Shown here one piece after another: positions 40,017 through 50,322 of a stretch of DNA of 64,000 bases; position 1 is the stretch's first letter, and every line of letters starts with the position of its first letter. Below the pieces are notes generated by a model. It was not told where the DNA came from. It was given only the letters and a program-made list of their open reading frames with translations, and ran no database searches. The stretch covers positions 1 through 64,000 of the forward strand of contig VFIW01000152.1 in NCBI GenBank assembly GCA_006386115.1. Direction: 5' to 3'. A program made the translations under genes and the position numbers. This DNA comes from Globisporangium splendens. Lineage: Eukaryota > Oomycota > Peronosporomycetes > Pythiales > Pythiaceae.

Positions 40017-41300
40017 ATGGAACGCAATGCCTACGACTACTCGGTGCATCGGCTCTTCGCGCTCCACGAGTACTGCAATCCGACTTCCCCATGGCGCGTG
40101 CTCTTTGTGAAGTGCGCGTATGGCGTGCCGGCGTTGGTGCTGCTGCTCCTCATTGAAGTAGTTCCGTTACAGGATCCGAACGATGGCTGGCGCGGCAACG
40201 GAGTTTACTGGCTGTGTGCCATGGTTTCAGTGACCGTGATCGCAAACGCAGTGCTCTTACAGCTCCGGCTCATATCGCCAGATATTGCCTTGACAACCCG
40301 ACACATCGTCACGATCGCCTTTGGTGCGGCCCTCAGCTGTGTTGGTATGGCGATGCTGCTAGAAAAGTATCGGATGTTCCCAGTTCCGTTCACTCCTACT
40401 GCTGCGGCGCCTTCGCTCTCTCTATCGCTCAATGCACTCACGACCGTCGCACTGGATACGAAAGAGAAGCTGCAGCTGCGAAAGTACACGCCATTTGCTC
40501 CAGCACAAGCTTAGATAGATGGAGATGGCGCAGCGTTTGGATTCCCACTCTCTGTGTTTTGGGTGTCAGATCAGACTCGGCTCCAGTTGTCTGCCAGTTC
40601 GCAACGCAAGGTGGATTGTTTGAGATCCACGCACGTGGAGAACTCAACTTCTGGACCAAGCGGCATCATTGTGCCAGCAAGAACGAAAGCATCGGTAGTG
40701 CGAATATTTCTGGCTAGCGCCAGTAATTCAGCTTCAGCGAACAAAGATTCGCTTGAAGCGGAAATGCAGACCCAGATTGCCAAAAGAGCCTCACGGCTAC
40801 TGCACCAAACCGAAGGAGCGGTCGCAGTCGAGTACATCGAGACTATGATCCGATCGTGTACGCCATCTACGTTACGGTGATGACCCACCTGCCAAATGCG
40901 AAATACTACGACGACTTAAAGAACCCAACTGACGAAGAAATCAAAACCGTCATACTGAGCATCCTCGTGTACGCTGCCATGGAGCTACTCAGTCTGGTGC
41001 ATGTGTACTTTATGATCAAGCGTCATTTCGGTGTGTCGGTGTTTTATCGGCTCGCGTTTGCGCTGGAGAGCGAATGGCGAGTCTGCCAGGGCTCCCTCGT
41101 AGGATGGACCGTGGTCGTTTTTCAGTACTTGCTCATCCACAACGGGATGCTAAGCTCCAAACAGATTTCAATGGTGTTGAGATTGCGGGGCATTCGTCCT
41201 ACATGCTTTGGCATCGTGTAGTAACCAGGTGTGGTCTGCTCGTTTAAATTCGAACACGGTTCCGGGAGTCCGTAAGCGCCACGAACGTACTCGACTGCGT
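40017..41300 (+). pseudogene. Broken copy of the multipass membrane family
   Basis: An open frame from 40017 to 40514 carries the family start (LFALHEYCNP), VVPLQDPNDGWRGNGVYW and EKYRMFPVPF. It then ends. The middle domain is missing and homology resumes near 40526 (QRLDS in another frame), then VEYIETM near 40830, and after another shift IYVTVMTHLPNAKYYDD to 41221. A final match (QVWSARLNSNTVP) lies near 41230 in yet another frame. The large middle deletion resembles that of the 15-kb copy. Confidence 0.75.
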
Positions 41301-41458
41301 TGAATGCAATGGTAACGATGGAATCGGGTAGTTGTCCACAAACCACAAAATATGGCTCCCCATCTGCACTCCTTGGTCCACGACAAAGTCAGCATGCGCC
41401 TAAAAACATCATGGACTCGTCGATGTGAACTTGAGCGTGCAGTCGACACCTGGCAATT

Positions 41459-41690
41459 TCATTGTAGCAAGCTTTCAGCTCCAGCAGCCTCGGAGCAACG
41501 TTCGTTTTTGGGGGACTTGCCATTGTGGAGCAGCAAACACTGGAAAACGAGCAATGTCCATGCGACCAAGTTGCTCTGGAAGAGCCACCACTCGCTTTCC
41601 AACGCAAATGCGAGCTGACAGAACACCAGCACACTGAAGTGACGTCTGATCAACGTCTCAAAGTATCTTGGTTTGCCGTATGTCACTCTT
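41459..41690 (-). pseudogene. Inverted C-terminal fragment of the multipass membrane family
   Basis: On the minus strand the frame reads RRHFSVLVFCQLAFALESEW and FQSNLVAWTLLVFQCLLLHN, matching the C-terminal part of the adjacent plus-strand copy. The two form an imperfect inverted pair about 300 bases apart. Confidence 0.7.
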
Positions 41691-44059
41691 AGGTGTTCAG
41701 ACTTTGATTCGCGTCATACTGCATTCAAGTCAAGTTGTCCTCATTGCCCGAATGGATGGTTCTACATTCGATCGAATTCGACCAGCGCCCTGGGTCGATC
41801 ACGACATCGTAAGATCGAGATTGTAGAGAGTATTGGAGCGTAGCGAGTGAGCTTCTCGACGTCGACTGCAGCAAACGGTGCGTGCCAATTATAAATAAAT
41901 GCATTCAGAGCGTGCGAAGAATAGCCTATTGTTCGACTCGGCAACAATATGCTTCCGCATCTAAATCCACTGGTTCATTCTGTAAATAGTAAAGATTGTA
42001 GCCATCTCTCGTGAGACTGACCCTTGTTTGAATGAAAAAGCGATTCCACTTCAACTTGCGCTCCACACACGCTTCTAACCAAAGGCTAAAGTGTAATATC
42101 ACAGAGTGTTTAGCCTCACCTCGGTGCGTCGTTTTATATGGTAGAGAGCAGCAAACGCATGCAAACGCATTCGCAGCAGCACCGTCGTGGAAAAGAGGCA
42201 AACAATCTCGTACTCGCGATCATTGTCGGCATTTCATTGAAAGGTGGAATATGGAACCAAAGCACGTGTCGCAGTAATGCGATCTTGCTGCATGCATTTA
42301 AAACGCACATGCACGGTGTGTCAGCCAGCAAATACGAAGGATATCAAGTTGCTCTGCAGCACACTTGCGCGACTTTGTTCCACAAAACCTGCCAGTCCCA
42401 CCTCCTTCATTACTAAAGTGCGTGGAAACAATCGCGATACTGTACAAGTGTGCACGTAAGCAAACGGACAAACGCACAAAGCACTCGCATGCAGCACACG
42501 CACATCTTGAAGGTTGCACCCATTCTCCAGCACTTGTATCGGCCTTTTACGAAAGGTCGGAAGATCATATTCTCTATGCTCTTTATAACAAAGATATTGC
42601 ACTTTTCAACATCATGAAGATCGCACACATGCATTTTTTAAACAGTCGGCGTGCATGGCTGTCAACACAATGCTTCCTGCGCTTGTCGCATATCTGCCAA
42701 GCGCAGTCATCTCCATATGCGGCAGAGTGGCCAGCATCTTTGACTTTGCATTCTTCACGACACGTGCTTACGATGGATAGACACACCAATATGCTGTGCG
42801 GCTTCCCGACACTCGACATCGTTCTCATCACGTTTGCTGTTGTCCAGTGTTCGCATGAGATTAATGAAAATAATATAGGTGGCGATGTCAGTCTTTTCTG
42901 CTGGCGCCGACTGATTTGATCCGACCTGCACACGCCAGGCATGACTTGAGGCAGAGAGCAGCAGGAACCAAATATTTCGCATTAAAAACGAATCCATCCA
43001 TCAGATGCACATGTGCATCTACCTCACGACTTGCACAATTGTGTGCACACACACACACACACATGGGTTCATTTTGCTTGTGGCGAAAGGTCGCGTGCGG
43101 TCCCTCACACTCGGCTACGTACACGCGAAATCGGTTCGAAAGAAATTTGGTCAGCACTCTCTATGCATCACTCTTTCCATTTGTGTACAAATGTGACAGG
43201 AAGATAAGGTTTAGTGGTTAGCAAAGCCTTTTCGATGATTTAGACAATGAATGTGCTTATAAAGGTTATCTGCTATTGTGCACTCATTACATAGAGTGGT
43301 GCCCACCGTGCAGCAGTCCATCTTTCCTGTTTCTTTCCTGTGAAACTAGCCGGGGCTTTGCCTCAGATTATGACTGCTTATCGGACACGGTGGTTGGGGA
43401 CAACGGGAGCACAATCGTGCTGAGAAGCGCGGACAATCGACCCGTGAGATGCACACAAGATATTCAAAAAGTTGCTTTTTGACTCGCCGCACAGGGCCGC
43501 CAGAATGGACAGCCCACAAGCTCTATGCATTTCTCTTTGTCCGATGCTTTTTTGTTCACTTTTCGAGACGAATATGCGAGTGAAATGCGTGCCTCTCCCG
43601 TCTGTTTTCATAGAACCTTTTTCTCTCAAAGCACTATCCCCACAATATGCAAGTTTGTATATGCGCACAGTGCGTGTGCATACATAGACAACGATGCATA
43701 CTTCGGTGTTTTCGGTTTCGTAACCAGCTGCGCCTTGGCGAGATGGACTTTTTGTATGTGAGCGTTTGTATGGGCTCTCTGTATGGAGCGTAAAAACGGA
43801 GAACGCCATGCGGAGAAAAGCCGTGCGGCATCTGGTTCTCTCGCACTCTGTATGCGGATATGAATAGCAGCACACCAACAGCACAGTCGATCCCAACTCG
43901 CGTGCACGAATCTTGCTCATTCACGAAAAAGAGCGACCCAGCGCACATACAAACAATAAGGTAACGTCACAAACGGCAACTGCAACGTTTGCTTGACGAG
44001 TTGCAACTCGCGCATTGCAGCACGAATGGCAACTGCGCTGTTTGCACATTCTTGCACTC

Positions 44060-44079
44060 TTTTTTTTTTTTTTTTTTTT
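44060..44079. repeat. Poly-T run
   Basis: Twenty consecutive T residues upstream of the PX-domain gene. Confidence 0.95.
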
Positions 44080-44170
44080 CTCACACACACTGTTTTGTTT
44101 GCTCTCTACCGTAGCCACTGCAACAACTTCTTGTTTGCGGCGTCAGCATATAAGCAAACAAGCATTTTGT

Positions 44171-44190
44171 TATATATACATATATATAAG
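44171..44190 (+). promoter_or_regulatory. TATA-rich segment before the PX gene
   Basis: An alternating TA stretch ends only nine bases before the ATG at 44199. If it is a TATA element, transcription would begin after that ATG and the next in-frame ATG at 44268 would be the start. Confidence 0.35.
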
Positions 44191-44198
44191 AGCGCAAG

Positions 44199-45707
44199 AT
44201 GCTGCATTCGATAACTAGCGTGGCGGCGTGGACGCCCGAGGCCGACGCCACCTTCAAAGCGCCTGATATGGCGCCTCAGGACGACCCTAATGACGCGCTT
44301 CTGCCACTGAACGCCTCGCCCTCTTCTTCCTCCGATGCCATCCTCCCGACGCGCGTGGCGCGCTCCCAGTCGCTCACGGAGCCCAAGATGCCGCCGCTCT
44401 TTATCCCCACTCTTGCTTCTCATAATGACTCTTTATCTCCAGACGCAGTCTCCAATACCCAGGAACAAGCGCATGGTGAGATGCCATCGCTCTCGCCTTC
44501 GTCCATACCCGTGGGGCTCACGCTGCTCCAGCAGCAGCAGCAGCAGCTGAGTCAGAGAATGACGCGCGACCCGCGAGCTTCCAGACGCGACCGCCGCTCC
44601 ATGTCGGCCGAGTTTTCGCTCAGCATGCTGCAGCAGGAGCTCGGGTACCCGACGCGCAAGTCGTCCCGCGGATCACGTCGCGACTCGATCGACAAGGCGT
44701 CACGACGGACGAGCTCCATCCGCGAGGAAGAGGAAGGCTCCGATGGCGAGAAGAACGTCGCGGCCCGAGTCTTCAGCAGCAACAGTACGAGTAGCAGCGC
44801 CACAGGCAGCAATTATGGCAAACGGTATGATGAGAGCGACGGCATGAGTGAACCAGATCCAGAGCGCACAGCGTCAAATCGGAATTCGATCGAGTCGCTG
44901 TCCAAGCACGCGCTGCCCAACAGCAGCAGCAACCACAGCACGATCTTGCAGGACGAGGACGAAGAAGAGGAGGAGGAAGAAAACTTCATGGACTCGCGCG
45001 TGGCTTCCATCACGGGCTTCAGTCAGGACATGGACGGCGTCGTCTACTACGAGATCATTGTGCGGTCTATTGCCCACGGCCCGCTCTCAGCCTACAAGGT
45101 GCGACGGAGGTACTCGGAGTTCCGTGAGTTGCATCGCGCACTGTCCAAGATCATGCCTAGCGGCAGCTCAAGGAGACTACCTGCAGTTCAAGCTGCGATG
45201 CCGCCATTTGGCTTCGTACGCAACAATGAATCCACTTTGAATGACGATGAGCTGGTGGAAGACCTCGAGAACTCCGGGCTCCTGCTGACTCCATCGTCGA
45301 CGGCGTCGGGTGCTGGTCCAGGCGTCATCCTGCAAAACCCCGAGACTGAGCCGCGCTTGCCACCACTGCCCGACCGCGGCGGTCTCTGGTCGTACTTCCA
45401 GTTCGACACGACGCCGTTCCTCGAGCGCCGCGCGCAGTACTTCCACGCGATCCTCGTCGCGGCGCAGCACCACCGCCGCGCGCGAGAGAGTCGCCTGCTG
45501 AACGAGTTCTTGGGTCCGCCGCCAGATTCCGTCGCCGTGCACACGTCCGTCGAGAGCAGCTACGTGAGTCTGAACCGGTTCGCAGCCCCAAAGCTGCGGC
45601 TGTCGGTCGAAGCCCAGGAGCGCAAGCAGAAGGCGCGCAACATTAGCCGAAGACGCTCGTCGCTCACGCAGCTCAGCGTGCGGAAACCAGATCAGCAGCA
45701 GCCGTGA
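44199..45707 (+). CDS. PX-domain phosphoinositide-binding protein
   Basis: The frame encodes 502 residues from 44199, or 479 from the ATG at 44268. The first 260 residues are disordered and rich in Ser, Arg and Glu, with a Gln run and an acidic run (EDEEEEEEEN). A PX domain follows: YYEIIVRS, YKVRRRYSEFRELHRAL (the RRYSEF lipid-binding core), a Pro-rich loop, and ERRAQYFHAILVA with RLLNEFLG. Between RRYSEF and the last helices lies an insert longer than usual, roughly 60-80 residues. The protein should bind PtdIns3P-type lipids on endosomes. The basic Ser/Arg C-terminus may be phosphorylated. No BAR or other domain is seen. Confidence 0.82.
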   Translation: MLHSITSVAAWTPEADATFKAPDMAPQDDPNDALLPLNASPSSSSDAILPTRVARSQSLTEPKMPPLFIPTLASHNDSLSPDAVSNTQEQAHGEMPSLSPSSIPVGLTLLQQQQQQLSQRMTRDPRASRRDRRSMSAEFSLSMLQQELGYPTRKSSRGSRRDSIDKASRRTSSIREEEEGSDGEKNVAARVFSSNSTSSSATGSNYGKRYDESDGMSEPDPERTASNRNSIESLSKHALPNSSSNHSTILQDEDEEEEEEENFMDSRVASITGFSQDMDGVVYYEIIVRSIAHGPLSAYKVRRRYSEFRELHRALSKIMPSGSSRRLPAVQAAMPPFGFVRNNESTLNDDELVEDLENSGLLLTPSSTASGAGPGVILQNPETEPRLPPLPDRGGLWSYFQFDTTPFLERRAQYFHAILVAAQHHRRARESRLLNEFLGPPPDSVAVHTSVESSYVSLNRFAAPKLRLSVEAQERKQKARNISRRRSSLTQLSVRKPDQQQP

Positions 45708-45921
45708 AGAAAGTTAAAGTATGCCGAATATCCCCAGGGCAATTCCGACAGTATCTCTATGACCCTGAGCACCAAGCAAAACAAACAAAACCAAAACAAT
45801 AGATCTGAGTCCCCTGTAAACAAGTCCATCGTGTGATGTGTGTAAAAGAAGATGCCACCATTGTATGTTATATGAATACAACATCTTTGTCTAGAAAAAA
45901 GCTGAGTTTACGCGCCTCTTC

Positions 45922-46747
45922 TCACGTGTCAATGAGATTGTGGAGCAGCGCCAGCTCTTCCATGGCGCTCGAGATCATCTTGTCTTATCCAAAGTCGCTT
46001 GCACCAATTCTTCAGCTTCCATATTGCCATCATCGACTTGATACTTCACTGTTTCTTCTTCTTTGGTGACCTGTTTCCTCTTTGAAAGTTTTCGAGTTTG
46101 CGGTGCATCGTTGTCATCAGAAATTGGTATCGGCATTATTGCCACTTGCCTTCTTCTTTCTTGGCTTTTTCGTCGTTTTCTTTGACTTTGGCCGTGGCGT
46201 CTCCAGGATCATCGACACATTCTCAGAGCGCGGGTGGTTCATGATCCACCGAAACGCGCTCAATCCAATGGCACCGTGGCCGATATTCGCGAGACGATCG
46301 ACTCTGGAGCCACAGGAAGCCTTCGAGTCGTTCAGATGCAGCACTTTGAGGCATTCGGCCACTTCGGACGCATACTCGCGTCAAAGCCAGCGAGCATCGC
46401 GTTGCACTTGGCGCTTGTGTCCATCTCCCAGACGCTCGCAAAGACATCGTCTCGACGACCAGCACTACTTTTAAAGTCGCGCGGAGCACATTCACGATGC
46501 CGCCGGCTACGAATTCGATACTTTGGCGCCGTCGCTGCTGCTTCTGCTGTATGTCTGCGAGCCCTCCATTGTGTTCGTCGTCATCGTCATCTTGGTCCTC
46601 AGACGACTTGGCTTTCTTCTTCCTGGTCTTTGCCTTGGCTTTGGTGTCACTTGGTGTCGTAGGCGGTTCGTGCTGCACTATGGTATGCCGTTTGATATGA
46701 CGCGACGTTGCTGCCTTGAAGGTGGCTCTTGTTATTCTCTTGGTCAT
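45922..46747 (-). pseudogene. Broken endonuclease IV (nfo/APN1-type AP endonuclease)
   Basis: On the minus strand a Lys/Arg-rich start at 46747 (MTKRITRATFKAA) leads to IVNVLRATLKVVLVVET, which matches the middle of the enzyme. About 150 residues of the usual N-terminal barrel are missing. After one frame change there is DT...AGFD, resembling the DTCHAFAAGYD region. After another comes LKVLHLNDSKASCGSRVDR then IGHGAIGLSAFRWIMN, the C-terminal metal-site region. The frame shifts again, and an ending ISSAMEELALLHNL sits near 45930-45980. Several metal ligands of the nine-ligand tri-zinc site are lost with the missing part. This is a decayed DNA-repair gene copy. Confidence 0.78.
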
Positions 46748-46968
46748 CGCTTCTTTCTCTTCTGAGGTTGCTGTTCACTGCAAAAACAAGACGAATTAGA
46801 CAAAAGCCCGTTGGCTGTCGTGTCGCACAGCCCCCGACAACCAAACAGACACACACAAGAGGCCTTGAGACGCACTAGTTGCTGTTTCTGAATGAGTCAT
46901 TTGTTTTTCTATTACGAAGGCAACCGCTGAATACTCTCCCAATGGAGGGGTTTCTCCAAAAGCGTCGC

Positions 46969-48016
46969 TTAGTTTGGCACGATCTTCTTGACGTATTCGG
47001 CGACGTCGGCATCCAGGTACTCGGCTAACTCGTCCCGCGTGACCCAGAGGTAGTCCTCAGCCTTGGTCGCGTTCAGTGCCACGTCGCCCGTGAGGAACTG
47101 CGACTTGTAGAAAAACACCTTCGTGCCGTCGTACTCCGAGTTGTGGCTCTCCGGGTGCTCGTACTTGACGTACCCGATAGGCGCGAAGCCCACGGGCGTG
47201 ACCTCGAGGTCCTCGCCCACATGGTCGGCCACATGGCGCACGGCAGCGTCGCGCATCTTTTCATTACCCTGCGCCTCGCCGACTGGGAAGAACCACGGAA
47301 ACTTGGCGTCCTTGGCCGCGTTCTTTACGATCAAAAACACGCGGCCCTTGAGCGCGCGGTTCAGCGACTTGCGGTTGTTCGTGGCGTCTACAGGATACAA
47401 GTATGCAGGTGCAAGTGAGTACATGTGCATTATGCAAGCGCTGGTGCAAGTATGTCCATCATAGGAGGGCTTAAAAGCAGCACAGTGTGTCATCCTACAA
47501 CGTACCGTCTTCGGTCTCTCGTGGGGCGAACTGGAAGCCCGCACCGATGAGCTCTTCAGGGTCCTGCTCCTCATTCGGCCATGGCGCTTCCTCGGGCGTG
47601 ATGTGGCGCGAACCTGGCTCCATGAACCAAAAGTCCTCGTCCAGGCGCTGGTCCTCGCGGAGCGCCATCTCGTGCTCCATCATCTCCACGTCCATCTCGT
47701 AGTCCTTGAGGTCCGGTTGGATCACGGGAAGGCGCTCGAGGATACCGGCACTCAGGATACGCCACTTCTTGCCGTCGTCCACGGCGGGCGTGACCAGGTA
47801 GTTCTGGCGCGCGACCTTCTCGCGCGGCGGCTGGCGCGGCGTGTTGGCCTTCGGGTTGCGCTTCTTCTCCTCGAGCTTCTGCTTCTGGCGCCACGACATG
47901 CGTGGCTTGGCGGACGACGCGAACGCGCGTGTCTCGCTCACGCTGGCAAGCAGCGCATTGCTGGTAGTGCTGCTGCGGCTGAGCGCGCGCGTGAGACCGC
48001 CTCGGAACGCGTGCAT
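46969..48016 (-). CDS. MRPL46: Mitochondrial large-subunit ribosomal protein mL46
   Basis: Exons are 47506-48016 and 46969-47387 on the minus strand, with a 118-nt intron (GTACGT donor, TAG acceptor) and a split codon, giving 309 residues. The N-terminus MHAFRGGLTRALSRSSTTSN is basic and Ser-rich without acidic residues, as in mitochondrial targeting peptides. The C-terminal half is the Nudix-like fold typical of mL46: FPWFFPVGEAQGNEKMRDAAVRHVADHVG, then VGFAPIGYVKYEHP, GTKVFFYKSQFLTGD and the ending WVTRDELAEYL. It is part of the mitoribosomal large subunit. An upstream in-frame extension to 48106 is less likely. Confidence 0.85.
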
Positions 48017-48271
48017 GATGCTGTTGCTGCTGGTCGAGGGATCGACACAAAAGATGGCGCACAAAATCAATGGGCCAGGAATGGCGCCGTCGAAACTACC
48101 GATCAATACCGATTCCTATCGGTAACTGCATCCTAGCAAGTGCCGATATTAACAGTTTCTTGTCTTCATACACCATCTACTAAATATACATTCAAGATTC
48201 GATTACTTGCGAACAAGTCACGAAAACGGTACTGTCGGCATTGGGAGTCAACAATGACGAACGCAATTGTA

Positions 48272-49287
48272 TCAGAGCTCTTTATTGAACAGCGGATGGT
48301 TGACTCGTCCAACTCGGATGGTCGCTTCGGAGGTTCTGGCGTCCAGGATGTTGCGGCGCGCATCAGATCCTGCAGATCGAGCTGTAGCAGGCGCGCTGCG
48401 TCGGTCTTGGATGGCTTTCGTCCACGAGTCGATCTCCTTTCGGTGCGTTTCAGGGAAGAGCATGCGCTTCTGGGTCGCGACGGAAAGCACAGTCTCGACC
48501 ATGGTCTTGGCCCACGCGGTGGTGTGCTTGGCAAACAACGTGCGCAGCAGTGGCATTACGATCTCATAATTCTGTTGCTCGGCGTCTTCCTTGGATTCCT
48601 CTTCTGTAGCCGAAGATGCCTTGAGCACATCGAGTCGCGCTTTGACGACCTTTGCGGCTTTGACAAACTGGTACGTCTCGTCAGTGAAGAGCTGCGCGTG
48701 GGTGATCCCCATGAACTTCCAGTCGTCCAGCAACCTGGTGGTATCCTCGTCAGCTGGAAGCACATCTTGTTTTGCAACGAGTTCCGTAATAAGCGCTACG
48801 AACTCCTTCTTCCCACTCCAGACAGAGCCTTTGTGTTGGATCATGTCTTTAAGCGCATCCACAAAGAACTGCTGGTTCTCGGTTGTCATGTGCTCCCGCA
48901 GCAATTGGCCAAAGAGCTTGCTCGCCTTGGCAAACTTCTTGTCCACCAGCTACGCCATCAGCAACAAACACCACCATACTGGATTAGACACACATCGCAC
49001 GATCGTAGTATCTATCTCTTAACTTGCTTGCTCACCATGTAGCTCTTCAGTCTAGTGATTGTCTGCTGCACATCAAGCGGCGCGTCGGTGCGTTTTGGTC
49101 GCTTCGCGTCGTCTCCTGCATCCTGCGGCTCCTCCAGCTTCCGCTTTGCGTCCTTCTTTGCGCTCTCATGACCTCTACGATCTGCAGATGACGCATTGGC
49201 GCCGCTGGCTGCTGCTGCAGGCGTTTTCGCGCGGGTCGGCAGCTTCAAACCTGCGTACAGATCGTTCGCGTCTGGCGTCGTCACCAT
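48272..49287 (-). CDS. Unknown protein with nuclear signals, two exons
   Basis: Exons are 49036-49287 and 48272-48949 on the minus strand, with an 86-nt phase-0 intron (GTGAGC donor, TAG acceptor), giving 309 residues. The first exon is Ala-rich then Lys/Arg-rich, with likely nuclear localisation clusters (KRKLEEP, KRPKR). The second exon is helical, with a regular charged/hydrophobic pattern from LVDKKFAKASKLFGQLLREH to TMVETVLSVATQKRML. I do not recognise the family. The start MVTTPDANDLYAGL lies 211 bases from the divergent ankyrin gene, so the two probably share a promoter region. Confidence 0.72.
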
Positions 49288-49497
49288 TTTCACATTGCTT
49301 TCCCAGGACACCAAACACCATTGGGAGCACATTCGTGCGACTTTTACCATTTCAATTCTGCTCCTTGTTTTCATAATATTTCAGTTCTGGACACTCACAT
49401 CCGACTCGATACATTCACTCTCCATTCTTGAAAAGTATCATCTCTCTGAAGAGCTCCGCGTGGACAAAGGAAGGAAGGAAGAAGAGGACAAGGGGCG
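49288..49497. promoter_or_regulatory. Divergent promoter region
   Basis: 210 bases separate two start codons on opposite strands. It contains CATTCACTCTCCATTCTTG on the plus strand, a plausible initiator for the ankyrin gene. Two genes in this space must share or overlap control sequences. Confidence 0.5.
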
Positions 49498-50322
49498 ATG
49501 GAGGTGGACCGCCTGACGCCGCCAGATGACGGGCTGCACCCGCTCGCGGTCATCCTGGGTGTCGTGGGCATCCTCGTGATGATCGTCGTGGTCGCCGCGT
49601 CCTCGTACCAGCGCGAGAAGCTGCAGCACATGGCGCGCAAGATGCTGCGCAAGAAGCGCCTCTCGGTCAGCGACGACAAGCAACGTACGCGTTCTTATGC
49701 CGCTTTATCTTCTCCATATGGGTTAACAGCGCTGTTGTACTCACCTCTGTGCCTGCGTGTGAATGTAGATGATGGCGCACCGATCGGGACGCTCCCAGGT
49801 TTCGTGAAGACCGCGGCCGAGTCGGGCAATGCGCGCGTGGTCAAGCGATGGGTCAACTCGACGAACAGAGACATTGACAGCCGAAGCAACGAGAACCTCA
49901 CGGCACTGCACTACGCGGCACGTGGTGGACACAATGAATGTACAAGGTGAGGACCACTTACAGTCAGAATGGCGTGTGAGTGGACTGAGTAGTGACTAAT
50001 GGGTGCGCTTGGTAGATTACTGCTGGACGCGAACGCGGATCCGAATGTCCAAGACGAGCGCCGCATCACGCCTCTCCACTTAGCGGCGTTGGGCGGCCAT
50101 GCGTTGTGCGTGAAACTTCTCGTGGACCACCATGCGGACCCGTTCCGAGAGGATCTGGACCAGCAAACGCCGCTGTCGATTGCCGAGAAAAGCGGGAACG
50201 TTGGCTGCGCGCGATTGCTGCAGCGCGCGATGGCGAAGGCCGCAGTGAGTGAAGACTCGTTGCTCCAGGACAAATCGCTCACGCTTCGAGCGGGCACGAG
50301 TCGCCTCGACAACACAGTCTAG
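49498..50322 (+). CDS. Membrane-anchored ankyrin-repeat protein, three exons
   Basis: Exons are 49498-49684, 49769-49946 and 50016-50322, giving 223 residues. Introns are 84 and 69 nt (GTACGC/TAG and GTGAGG/TAG). The first exon has a single membrane segment (LAVILGVVGILVMIVVVAASSY) followed by basic residues (RKMLRKKRL), so the N-terminus is likely outside or lumenal and the repeats cytosolic. Ankyrin units follow: NENLTALHYAARGGHNE, RITPLHLAALGGHALCVKLL and QQTPLSIAEKSGNVGCARLL. The first intron is a multiple of three and has no stop in frame, so its retention would add 28 residues. It divergently faces the gene at 48272-49287. Confidence 0.78.

Larger units (their letters stand above)
41691..44198. 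other. Gene-poor region with (CA)n and poly-T
   Basis: About 2.5 kb with only short frames. It has a (CA)n run at 43047-43064, a 20-base T run at 44060-44079, and an isolated CACTTCAACTTGCG element at 42047-42060. No gene is supported. Confidence 0.55.

Noticed and set aside
42000..44000. Several 60-180-codon frames in the 42-44 kb gap
   Set aside because: They overlap on both strands in AT-rich or CA-rich sequence, with no initiator, domain or coding bias.
46234..46662. Plus-strand frame over the endonuclease IV remnant
   Set aside because: It has no family features; the minus strand carries the recognisable motifs.
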